From contig NZ_CP109199.1 in assembly GCF_036250065.1 (NCBI RefSeq), forward strand, positions 4,402,001 to 4,466,000: a DNA stretch of 64,000 bases, in the 5' to 3' direction. The notes below the pieces were generated by a model. It saw nothing but the letters and a program-made list of their open reading frames with translations, did not search any database and was not told the DNA's origin. Position numbers and translations under genes: made by a program. Shown in pieces: positions 52,340 to 61,566 of this stretch. How positions within the stretch are numbered: position 1 is the first letter of the stretch; each line of letters begins with the position of its first letter. Source of the DNA: Micromonospora sp. NBC_01699. GTDB lineage: Bacteria > Actinomycetota > Actinomycetes > Mycobacteriales > Micromonosporaceae.

Positions 52340-55300
52340 AGCGTGCCCCGTATCCGTCCGGCGTGACCGTTGATCGCGGGTGTGGCGTGCTCGCGCAGCC
52401 GGCCGACCATGGCGGAGACGGTAGGGGCGCGGAAGAAGTCGAGCGCCGGGTACTCGACGCCGGTCGCCTCGCGTACCCGGTTGAGCAGGCGCAGGGCGTT
52501 GATCGAGTGCCCGCCGAGGGTGAAGAAGGAGGACGCGTCCCCGATCTGCTCCGGTGCCCGGTCGAGTTCGGCGGCCCAGAGCGCCCGTACCGTTTCCCCG
52601 ATGTCGTCGGTGACCTCGGCGACCGGCGGCGGCGGAGGCGGCACGGGCGCGGGCAGCGGCGGCGCCGGGCGCGGCGGCGGCACCGGCAGGGTGGGGGTGG
52701 GCAGGCCGGTACGGATCGTCGGCTCCGGCAGGCCGGCCCGGTCGAACTTGTTGTTGCCGGTCTGCGGCAGCACCGGCAGCAGCGCCCACACCCGGGGGAT
52801 GAGCACGTCGGGCAGCTCGCGGGCCATCGCCGTCACCAGCCGGTCGGCGATCCCGTCGTGCGGTACGCCCGGCGCGGGCACCACGTACCCGGCCAGGTAC
52901 ACGTCCCCGTTGTGGTCCCGACGGGCCACCACTATGCCGTCGGCGACCAGGTCCAGTCCGCGCAGTACGGCCGACGCCTCCCCCGGCTCGACCCGGTTGC
53001 CCCGGATCTTGACCTGGTCGTCGGCCCGCCCGAGGAACACGAGCACCCCGTCGGTGGTCCACCGGACCAGGTCGCCGCTGCGGTAGAAGCGGGCACCGGG
53101 TCCGCCGCCCGGATCGTCCACGAACCGTTGCGCGGTCAGCTCGGGCCGGTTCAGGTACCCGCGCCCCACCCCGGCCCCGCCGATGAACAGCTCCCCCACC
53201 GCACCGAGCGGAGCCAGGTTGCCCCGCTGGTCGCGTACCTCGACGTGGATGTTGTCCAGCGGGCGGCCGATCGGGATCGGGCCGGCGGATGCCTTCGACG
53301 CGTCGGCCACCACGTCCACCACCACGACGACCGTGGTCTCGGTCGGCCCGTAGATGTTGTGCAGCACGTACGGCAGGTCGGGGTGCGGGCGTACCCGGAG
53401 CTGCTGGCCGCCGACGGCCAGGTGGCGCAGGCGTGGCTGGGCCACGACGGGCAGCGAGAGCAGCCCCTCGCCGATCGGCGTGGGCAGCATCGCGATGGTC
53501 ACCCCGGCGGTACGCATCCAGCGGGCGAGCGCCATCGAGTCCAGGCGCACGGCGTCGTCGGCGATCGTCAGGCTGGCGCCGGCCATGAGGATCGGCCAGA
53601 TCTCCAGCATGGAGGCGTCGAAACTCTGCCCGCAGACGGCGGCGCCGCGATCGGCGGCGGTCAGCTCCAGCTTGTCGTGGTACCACCGGCACAGGTTCAG
53701 CACGCTGCGGTGGGTGATGACCGTCCCCTTCGGCCGGCCCGTCGAACCGGACGTGTAGATCACGTAACACGGCGCGTCCGGGTCGTCCGCCACCCGCGTC
53801 AGGGCGCCGCGCACGGTGGCCTCGTCCACCTCCACGTCGAGGTAGACCGGGCGGACGCCGTCGGGCAGGTCCGGCGGCTCGTTGCCCTCGGTGGTCAGCA
53901 CCACCCGGGCACCGCTGTCCGAGATCATGAAGTGCACCTGCCGGTCGTTGAGCAACGGATCCAGCGGCAGGTAGGCCGCGCCCGTACGCAGCACCGCCAG
54001 CGTGGCCACGACGAACTCCGGCGACCGGGGCAGCCACAGCGCCACGATCTCACCGGCCCCGACGCCCAGCGTGGCCAACCGGTCGGCGAGCACCGAGGCC
54101 CGCTCGTCGAGCTGCCGGTAGGTCAGCACGCTGCCGCCGCCGATCAGCGCCACGCTCTGCGATGTCCGGTGCGCCCACTGCCGTACCGCGTCGTGCAGGC
54201 AGCCCGACGGCAGCTCGCGGCGCCGGCCGGTGCCCCAGCGGGCCAGCTTCTCCCGGTCCGCGTCGAGAACGCCGACCAGCGCCGAGATCGGCGTACGGGG
54301 GTCGCGGGCCGCCGCCTCCAGGATCGCGACCAGGTACGACAGCAGCCGCTCGACGCTGCTCGAATCGAACAGGTCGGTGTCGTACTCCAACCGGCAGCCG
54401 ATCCCGTCGGCGTGGTTGGTCACGTAGAGGCTCAGGTCGACCACCGCGCGCTCGGCCCGGTGTTCCAGCGTACGGGCGCCGACGCCGGGCAGGTCAAACC
54501 GGAACGCGTCGTCGTTTTCGAACTCGACAATGGTCTGGAAGATCGGGTTCCGGCCGGGGTCCCGGACCGGCCGCACCGCGCGTACCACCGAGTCGAGCGG
54601 GACGTGCGCGTGGTCGTACCCGTCGAGTGCGGTGCCGCGTACCCGCCCGAGCAGGTCGGCGAAGGTCGGATCGCCGGACAGGTCCAGCCGCAGCGCGATC
54701 GTGTTGAGGAAGAACCCGACCACCTGTTCGGCGCCGGCCGGCCGGTCCGACACCGGTGTGCCCACTATCAGGTCGTCGGTCCGGGTGAACCGGCGCAGCG
54801 TGGCCGCGTACCCGGCCAGCATGGTCATGAACAGCGTGCTCCGGTGCTCGCCGCCGAGCCGGCGCAGTCGCATCGACAGCTCCGGGTCGAGCGTACGGCG
54901 CACCGACGCGCCGTTGCCGGCCTGCACGGTCGGGCGCGGGCGGTCCGTCGGCAGGTCCAGCACCGGCAGGTCCCCGGCCAGCCGCTCCCGCCAGTAGTCC
55001 AGCTCCGCGCCGGTGCCGGGGGCATCGCCGTTGGCGCCGCTGTCGCGGGTGCCGCTGCCGTGGGTGCCGCTGCCGTAGGCGCCGCTGGCGTGGGTGCCGC
55101 TGGCGTGGGTGCCGTTGGTGCTGGCGGCCTCCCGGTGGGCCAGGTCCAGACAGTCCAGGGGCAGATCCGGCAGGTCGGCCGGGTGCCCGGTCAGCTCCGC
55201 CCGGTACAGCGCGGACAGGTCCCGGGCCAGCACCGTCGCGGAGGTCGCGTCGAGGACTATGTGGTGGAACGAGAGCACCAGCACGTGCCGCTCGTCGGAC

Positions 55301-58300
55301 CAGCGCAGCAGCCGGCTCACGAACAGCGGGCCGGTGGCCAGGTCGAACGCGCGTCGACTCTCGGCGGCCAGGGCCGACCGTACGACGTCGTCCTCGTCCC
55401 GGCCGGTGTGCTGCTCGACGGCGAAGTCCAGGGTGCCCCGGCCGAGCACGATCTGCACCGGTTCGCCGTCCCGCTCGCGGAACACGGTACGCAGCGCGCC
55501 GTGCCGGGCCACCAGCCGTCCGAGCGCGGTGTGCAGCGCCGGCACGTCCAGCCGCCCGTCGAGTCGTACGGCGGTCGGCTCGTTGTAGGCGCCCCGGCCC
55601 GGGTTCAACCGTTCGAGGAACCACATCCGCGACTGCCCGCGCGACAACGGCCCCGACCGGTCCGGACCGACCCGCGGGCCCGCGCCCAACGCGGCCGTGT
55701 CGACGTCGACCGGCACGAGCGGTGTGGAAGCGGGCGCCGTGACAGCAGGCGGCGCGACAGCAGGCGGTCCGGCCGGCGCGGTTCGCGCCTCGTGGTAGCG
55801 GGCGCGCAGGCGGTCGAGGTGCGGCAGCCCCGCCCGCAGCTGCTCCGGCCGCACCCCGAAGTCCACCAGCGCGGCCACCTCGTCCACGCCCGCCGCCGTG
55901 AGCGCGTCGATCAGCGCGGCGCCCTGCTCGGGCGAACCGATCAGCGCGCGGGACTCGCAGTACCGGTCGTAGGCGCGCCGGAACACGTAGTCCAGGTCCT
56001 CCTCGCGGGCGTCCTGGAGGTCGACCCGGAAGCCGAGACTGTTGGTCAGCTGCCCGAACAGCGACAGCGAGGACCGCATGTACGCCCGCAGCGGCGCGAA
56101 CGCCTCGGACCGGGCCCGCCCCGAGTCCTCGCCGAGGTAGGTGTGCACGAGCACGACGACCCGGCCGCCCCGTGGGTCGAGCCCGTGCGCGGCACGGGTC
56201 TTGCGATAGCGCGCGATGTTGTCGGCCAACTGCTCCACCGACTGGCTCATCAGGTTGGTGACGATGCCGAGGTCGTGCTCGGCCGCCCGCTGGTACGACT
56301 CCGGGTTGCCGACGACCGCGACGAACATCGGTGGCACCGCCTGTACGGGGCGCGGCAGGGTGCGTACCTCGATGGTCTCGCCGGTGCCGGAGCGGCGTTG
56401 CACCGCCTCCCCTCGCCAGAGGCGTCGTACCTGGTCGAGGTGGCCGTACATGACGTCGCGGGCGGGTGCGAAATTGTCCGGGGCGAGCACGAAGTCGCCC
56501 GCGTGCCAGCCCGGCGCGCAGCCGATCCCGACCCGTCCGCCGGACAATCGGTCCACCATGGACCATTCCTCGGCGACCCGGATCGGGTCGTGCAGCGGCA
56601 GCACCACCGAGCCGGCGTGCAGCCGGATCCGGCTCGTCTCGCGGGCCAGCGCGGCGGCCAGCACCACCGGGTTGGGGAACACGCCGCCGAAGGAGTGGAA
56701 GTGCCGCTCCGGAATCCACACCGCGTGGAACCCGTGCTCGTCGGCGAACCGGGCGGTCTCGACAATCGACTCGTACGGGTCGACCGGATCCCCGTCGTCC
56801 GCCGTCGCGTCCTGCGGGTAGTCCCCGAAGAAGTACACACTGAAATCCGGCGCCGCCCGCACCACCCCCGGCTCTACCGGCTCGGTCGCCGGGAGCACCG
56901 GCACGGGTGCCGGCACGGGTGCCACGGCCGGCAGCGGTGCGGACGCGGGTACGGCGGTTACCTGCGGGCGGGTCAGGAAGCCGGCCGCGCGCATCTCCCG
57001 CAGCGAGCGTTCCACCGCGTCGATGACGGCGTCGACGTCGTCGTCGGTGTGTTCGGTGGAGAGGAAGAAGTTGCGCCACTCCCAGACGTACACGCCCTTG
57101 AGCAGCAGGTGGTGGTAGAGCAGTTCGAGGTCGGCCCGGTGCTCGAAGCGGAACTGGGAGCCGAAGTGGCCGAGCCGGACCGGATACTCGTCCTCCTCGA
57201 AGAATGCGTTCAGCGTGCCGACCAGCCGGTCGGTCCGGGTGTTGAGCGCCTGTTGCAGGTCCGGGCTCTGCTGCTTCAGCCGGGTCAGTACGGCACGGGC
57301 GGCCACCATCGACACCGGATGCTGGATGTAGGTGCCGCCGAAGAAGGTCGTCTCGCGCTCGGGGCGGCTGTCGTCGCCGTACCGCCAGAAGCCGCCGTCG
57401 ACGCCGTCCATGATGTCGGCGCGGCCGGCGATCGCCCCGATCGGGAAGCCGCCACCGAGCAGTTTGCCGTACGTGGCGAGGTCCGGGGTCACGCCGAACA
57501 GGCCCTGCGCGCCGCGCGGGTGCGGCCGGAACCCGGTCAGCATCTCGTCGAACATCAGCACGATGCCGTACCGGTGGGTGATCTCGCGCAGCCGGTGCAG
57601 GAACGCGGTCGGCTGGAGCGTGGGGTGGCGGCTCTGCACCGGCTCGACGATGACGGCGGCGAGCCGTTCGCCGAGCGCCTCGATCGTCTCCAGGGCATCC
57701 GGCGTGCCATAGTCGAGCACCACCAGGTCGGCGACGGCGCTGGCCGGGATGCCGGTGGAGACCGCGACGGTGGTCCGGTCCGCGCCGGTGCCGACCGAGC
57801 GGCCGAGCACGTTGTCGGCGTGCCCGTGGTACGACCCGTGGAACATGACTATCGTGTCGCGTCCGGTGGCGGCGCGGGCGAGCCGGATCGCGGCGGAGTT
57901 CGCCTCGGTGCCCGAGTTCGCGAACGCCACCCGTTGCATCCCGGTCAGCTCACTGAGCAGGGTGGCGGCCTCCCCGGTGTCGACGCTGCGCGGGCCGAGT
58001 TGGACGCCCCGGGACAGGTGCTCGCGTACCGCGTCCGCGACGAAGTCGGGCTCGTGGCCGAAGAGCAGCACGCCGAAGCCCATGGTGATGTCGAGGTACC
58101 GGTTGCCGTCCACGTCCTCCAGCCAGGCGCCCTTCGCGCGCTGGCCGGCGATCGGGTACAGCATCTCCTTGGTGGCGCCGCGGAACCCGACCACGGCCCG
58201 GCTGTCGGCCAGCACGCCCCGGTAGCGCTGGGCGATCTCCTTCGAACGCCGGGTCTTCGCCACGAACTGACGTTGCAGGTCCTCCACGTGGGCCCGCTGG

Positions 58301-61300
58301 CCGTCGGTGGCGACCGCGCCGGCCTGCCCCGCGCCGGGCGCCACGACCACCCTCGGCCCGTGCACCTCGGCCACCGCCGCCGGCTGCGGCGCCGGAGCCG
58401 GTTCCGCTACCTCGGGTACGACCACAGCGGCCGGCGCCTCCACCACGCGCGGCTCCACCACCGGCGCGGTCACCGGGGCGACCACCGGCACCCGGCGGGA
58501 CAGGATCAGACGGGACAGCCGGTGCGGGGTGTCCGCCTCCTCGAACAGCTCCCGCATGGCCAGCCGTACGCCGAACTCGCCCTCGAACTCCCGCAGCGCG
58601 TTGATCATCGCGAGGGAGTCGGCGCCCATCTGGAAGAACGGGCGGTGGATGTCGATGTCGGCCGGGGCGCAGCCGAGGTGCCGGGCGCTGATCTCGCGTA
58701 CCCGTTCGACCACCGGCCCGAGGTGGGGCTCGGTGGTGTCGGCGACCGCGCCGGTGCGGGTGTCGCGGCCGGTGTCAACGTCAACCATCACGCCTCCAGG
58801 GTCGGTGCGGGCCAGCGGCGGTCCGGTCCAGTGGACCCGTCGTTGGAACGGATAGGCGGGCAGCGGCACCCGGTGCCCGGCACCGGGGCCGAGCACGGCG
58901 GCCCAGTCCAGGTCGACCCCGTGTACGTGCAGCCGGGCGACCGCCTCGAAGTGCTGGTCGAGCCCGACGCCCCGGCGCTGGGCGGCGAGCACCGGCGAGC
59001 CGGGCAGCGCCGGCCGGAGCAGCCCGACCAGGCTCGGGTGCGGGCCGAGTTCCAGCACCGGGCTGCCGGCCACGCCGTCCCCGGCCGCCGCGAGCGCGGC
59101 CGTGACCAGGTCGAACCGGACCGCCGCCCGGGTCTGCCGGACCGGGTACGCCGGATCCAACCGGTGCCCGACCGGCAGTACGGTCCCGTCCATGCCGCTG
59201 ACCAGCGGGATGTCCAGCGGGGCGAGCGGGATCGCGGCGAGCACCTCGCCCAGCGGGGCGATGATCGGGTCGAGCAGGGCGGTGTGGAAGGCGCGGTTGA
59301 CGGCGAGCCGGTGCCAGCGCAGCCCACGCTCGTCCAGCCGACGGCAGGCGGCATCGATCGCCTCGACCGGCCCGGCGACGACGTGGTTCTCGGCCGCGTT
59401 GATCGCGGCCAGGTCGAGCCGCCGGTCGTCGGCGAGCAGGTCGTCGACCGCCGGTCGGGCGGCGAACACCGCGACCATCCCGCCGGGTGCGGTGTACTCG
59501 CGCATCAGCCGTCCGCGCAGTCCGGTGAGCCGCAGCCCGTCCTCGATCGACAGTGCGCCGGCCGCCGCCAGGGCCGCGTACTCGCCGACGCTGTGGCCGG
59601 CGACGAGGTGTGGCGTCACCCCGAACGACCGCCACAGTCGGGTCAGCGCGACCTGGTACGCGAACAGCGCCGGCTGGGCCACGTCGGTCTCCCAGACCGG
59701 ACCGGTACCGGCCGAGCCGTCCGCCGCCGCCGGGTCGCCCCCGGCGTCACCGAGCAGGGGCGTGAGCAGCGAGGGTCCACCGGTCCGGCGCTGGTACGCC
59801 TCGCACTCGTCCAACACCTCACGAAACCGTGGATAGCGCCGGTAGAGCGGTGCGGCCAGCCCGGCGTACGGGGTGCCCTGCCCGCCGTACACAAAAATGG
59901 GTGTGATTCCCCCGGCCGGCACCGGGCCGGCGGTCGCGACCCGGTTCGCGACCTGCCGCTGCGGCGCGGCGAGGTAGGTGTCCAACGCGTCCGCGAGCGC
60001 CGTCGGCGTCGCACCCGTCACGACCAGCCGGTGCCGCAGGTGCGGGCGGCCGAGCGCGGCGGTGCCGACCAGGTCGTCCAGGTCCGGTCCGGGGTCGGCG
60101 CGAAGGTGGTCGCGGAACCGGCCGGCGAGCGTACGCAGGCTGTCCGGGTGGTCCGCGGACAGCGGCAGCGGCACCGGATCCGGCGGGGTTCGCCGGCCCG
60201 GTGCGACCTGCCGTGGCTGTCGGGTCGACGGTGGTGGCTCTTCGAGGATCAGGTGCACGTTCGTCCCGCCGACCGCGAGCGAGGTCACCCCGGCCCGGCG
60301 CGGGCCGGGCAGGTCCGGCCAGGGCCGCGCCTCGGTCGGGATGAAGAACGGGCTGCCGGCCAGGTCCAGCGCCGGATTGGGCCGCTCGAACCCGACCAGC
60401 GGCGGAATCTCCCCGTGTTTGAGCACCAGCACCGTCTTGAGCAGGCCGGCCATTCCGGCGCAGGCGTCCAGATGGCCGATGGCGGGTTTGGCCGAGCCGA
60501 TCGCGCAGTACCCGGTCCGGTCGGTGCGTTCCCGGTACGCGGAGGTCATGCCGTCGAACTCGATCGGGTCGCCCTTGTACGTGCCGGTGCCGTGGGTCTC
60601 CAGGTAGCCGATGGTGTCGGGCGACACCCCGGCCACGTCGAGTGCGCGCAGGATGGCGCCCCGCTGCCCGGTCGCGCTCGGCGCGAGGTAGCTCAGCTTC
60701 GAGGCGCCGTCGTTGTTGACGCCGCTGCCCAGGATCACCCCGTGGATGGTGTCGCCGTCGGCGACCGCGCGGTCGTACCGTTTGAGCAGCACGGCGGCGA
60801 CCCCGTTGCCGCCGACGGTCCCGTCGGACGACGCGTCGAACGCGCGGCACCGGCCGGACCGGGACAGGATGGTGCCCTTGACGTGCCGGTAGCCGAGGAT
60901 CTGCGGGGTGTGCACCGCCGCCGCGCCGGCCAGGGCCAGGTCGGCGTCACCGGCGAGCAGCGCCTGCCCGGCCAGGTGCACCGCCACCAGCGAGGTCGAA
61001 CAGCCGGTCTGCACCGTGATCGCCGGCCCGGTGAGCCCGAGCCGGTAGGCGACCCGGGTCGCGGCGAAGTCGTTGAAGTTGCCCACGGCGACCTGGAACG
61101 CGGAGGCGAAGTCGCCCTCCCACCGGGCCTCGCCCAGGTTGTTGCGCAGGTACGTGTTGAGCGGGTACAGGTGGTAGCCGACGCCCGCGAAGATCCCCAC
61201 CCGTACGTCGGGCGGCGTCGCCGCGTACCCGCCGTTCTCCAGTGCGTGGTGACAGGTTTCCAGGAAGAGCCGGTGCTGCGGGTCGACGGTGCGCGCCTCC

Positions 61301-61566
61301 TGCGGGCTCATCCCGAAGAACTCCGCGTCGAACGAGTCGATGTCGTCGAGCACCCCGCTGACCGCCACGAAGTCGGGTGACTCGCGTACCGACGCAGGTA
61401 TCCCGGCACCGGCCAGCTCCGCCGGGCCGAACCTCCGTACGCTGGTCACGCCGCTACGGATGTTGTGCCAGTAGCCCTCGGGCGTGTCCGCGCCGGGCAG
61501 CCGGAACGCCATCCCGACGATCGCTATCCGCCGGTCGTCGGTGCTGCCGTACATCGTGTCCCTCAT
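52336..61566 (-). CDS. Hybrid PKS-NRPS: KS-AT-ACP-AMT-MOX-C-A-PCP
   Basis: 3076 residues. KS (about 12-455) has C189 in TGCSTSL, H325 in ETHGTGT and GHLDA. AT (about 545-880) has S659 in GHSVGE and NRAFHTALLD, suggesting malonyl-CoA. ACP has S984 in GADSL. A class III aminotransferase (about 1115-1530) has PLP lysine K1368 in GKLLGGG. A luciferase-like monooxygenase (about 1572-1925) reads FSVYFFGDYPQD, IPERHFHSFGG and IGCAPGWHAGDF. C domain (about 1972-2445) has HHIVLDA at 2101-2107. A domain (about 2455-2940) has YTSGSTGRPKG and YGPTETT. A proline-rich linker precedes PCP with S3021 in GGHSI. KS-AT-ACP-AMT-monooxygenase is the microginin-type order that makes a 3-amino-2-hydroxy acyl chain, which C then attaches to the amino acid activated by A. 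No loading or release domain is present. Confidence 0.95.
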   Translation of the reverse strand: MRDTMYGSTDDRRIAIVGMAFRLPGADTPEGYWHNIRSGVTSVRRFGPAELAGAGIPASVRESPDFVAVSGVLDDIDSFDAEFFGMSPQEARTVDPQHRLFLETCHHALENGGYAATPPDVRVGIFAGVGYHLYPLNTYLRNNLGEARWEGDFASAFQVAVGNFNDFAATRVAYRLGLTGPAITVQTGCSTSLVAVHLAGQALLAGDADLALAGAAAVHTPQILGYRHVKGTILSRSGRCRAFDASSDGTVGGNGVAAVLLKRYDRAVADGDTIHGVILGSGVNNDGASKLSYLAPSATGQRGAILRALDVAGVSPDTIGYLETHGTGTYKGDPIEFDGMTSAYRERTDRTGYCAIGSAKPAIGHLDACAGMAGLLKTVLVLKHGEIPPLVGFERPNPALDLAGSPFFIPTEARPWPDLPGPRRAGVTSLAVGGTNVHLILEEPPPSTRQPRQVAPGRRTPPDPVPLPLSADHPDSLRTLAGRFRDHLRADPGPDLDDLVGTAALGRPHLRHRLVVTGATPTALADALDTYLAAPQRQVANRVATAGPVPAGGITPIFVYGGQGTPYAGLAAPLYRRYPRFREVLDECEAYQRRTGGPSLLTPLLGDAGGDPAAADGSAGTGPVWETDVAQPALFAYQVALTRLWRSFGVTPHLVAGHSVGEYAALAAAGALSIEDGLRLTGLRGRLMREYTAPGGMVAVFAARPAVDDLLADDRRLDLAAINAAENHVVAGPVEAIDAACRRLDERGLRWHRLAVNRAFHTALLDPIIAPLGEVLAAIPLAPLDIPLVSGMDGTVLPVGHRLDPAYPVRQTRAAVRFDLVTAALAAAGDGVAGSPVLELGPHPSLVGLLRPALPGSPVLAAQRRGVGLDQHFEAVARLHVHGVDLDWAAVLGPGAGHRVPLPAYPFQRRVHWTGPPLARTDPGGVMVDVDTGRDTRTGAVADTTEPHLGPVVERVREISARHLGCAPADIDIHRPFFQMGADSLAMINALREFEGEFGVRLAMRELFEEADTPHRLSRLILSRRVPVVAPVTAPVVEPRVVEAPAAVVVPEVAEPAPAPQPAAVAEVHGPRVVVAPGAGQAGAVATDGQRAHVEDLQRQFVAKTRRSKEIAQRYRGVLADSRAVVGFRGATKEMLYPIAGQRAKGAWLEDVDGNRYLDITMGFGVLLFGHEPDFVADAVREHLSRGVQLGPRSVDTGEAATLLSELTGMQRVAFANSGTEANSAAIRLARAATGRDTIVMFHGSYHGHADNVLGRSVGTGADRTTVAVSTGIPASAVADLVVLDYGTPDALETIEALGERLAAVIVEPVQSRHPTLQPTAFLHRLREITHRYGIVLMFDEMLTGFRPHPRGAQGLFGVTPDLATYGKLLGGGFPIGAIAGRADIMDGVDGGFWRYGDDSRPERETTFFGGTYIQHPVSMVAARAVLTRLKQQSPDLQQALNTRTDRLVGTLNAFFEEDEYPVRLGHFGSQFRFEHRADLELLYHHLLLKGVYVWEWRNFFLSTEHTDDDVDAVIDAVERSLREMRAAGFLTRPQVTAVPASAPLPAVAPVPAPVPVLPATEPVEPGVVRAAPDFSVYFFGDYPQDATADDGDPVDPYESIVETARFADEHGFHAVWIPERHFHSFGGVFPNPVVLAAALARETSRIRLHAGSVVLPLHDPIRVAEEWSMVDRLSGGRVGIGCAPGWHAGDFVLAPDNFAPARDVMYGHLDQVRRLWRGEAVQRRSGTGETIEVRTLPRPVQAVPPMFVAVVGNPESYQRAAEHDLGIVTNLMSQSVEQLADNIARYRKTRAAHGLDPRGGRVVVLVHTYLGEDSGRARSEAFAPLRAYMRSSLSLFGQLTNSLGFRVDLQDAREEDLDYVFRRAYDRYCESRALIGSPEQGAALIDALTAAGVDEVAALVDFGVRPEQLRAGLPHLDRLRARYHEARTAPAGPPAVAPPAVTAPASTPLVPVDVDTAALGAGPRVGPDRSGPLSRGQSRMWFLERLNPGRGAYNEPTAVRLDGRLDVPALHTALGRLVARHGALRTVFRERDGEPVQIVLGRGTLDFAVEQHTGRDEDDVVRSALAAESRRAFDLATGPLFVSRLLRWSDERHVLVLSFHHIVLDATSATVLARDLSALYRAELTGHPADLPDLPLDCLDLAHREAASTNGTHASGTHASGAYGSGTHGSGTRDSGANGDAPGTGAELDYWRERLAGDLPVLDLPTDRPRPTVQAGNGASVRRTLDPELSMRLRRLGGEHRSTLFMTMLAGYAATLRRFTRTDDLIVGTPVSDRPAGAEQVVGFFLNTIALRLDLSGDPTFADLLGRVRGTALDGYDHAHVPLDSVVRAVRPVRDPGRNPIFQTIVEFENDDAFRFDLPGVGARTLEHRAERAVVDLSLYVTNHADGIGCRLEYDTDLFDSSSVERLLSYLVAILEAAARDPRTPISALVGVLDADREKLARWGTGRRRELPSGCLHDAVRQWAHRTSQSVALIGGGSVLTYRQLDERASVLADRLATLGVGAGEIVALWLPRSPEFVVATLAVLRTGAAYLPLDPLLNDRQVHFMISDSGARVVLTTEGNEPPDLPDGVRPVYLDVEVDEATVRGALTRVADDPDAPCYVIYTSGSTGRPKGTVITHRSVLNLCRWYHDKLELTAADRGAAVCGQSFDASMLEIWPILMAGASLTIADDAVRLDSMALARWMRTAGVTIAMLPTPIGEGLLSLPVVAQPRLRHLAVGGQQLRVRPHPDLPYVLHNIYGPTETTVVVVVDVVADASKASAGPIPIGRPLDNIHVEVRDQRGNLAPLGAVGELFIGGAGVGRGYLNRPELTAQRFVDDPGGGPGARFYRSGDLVRWTTDGVLVFLGRADDQVKIRGNRVEPGEASAVLRGLDLVADGIVVARRDHNGDVYLAGYVVPAPGVPHDGIADRLVTAMARELPDVLIPRVWALLPVLPQTGNNKFDRAGLPEPTIRTGLPTPTLPVPPPRPAPPLPAPVPPPPPPVAEVTDDIGETVRALWAAELDRAPEQIGDASSFFTLGGHSINALRLLNRVREATGVEYPALDFFRAPTVSAMVGRLREHATPAINGHAGRIRGTL

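Noticed and set aside
52363-61380. A 3005-codon open frame on the + strand
   Set aside because: It is exactly antisense to the PKS-NRPS gene, has no family motifs and is low-complexity Arg/Gly/His-rich. High GC in third positions keeps the opposite strand open.
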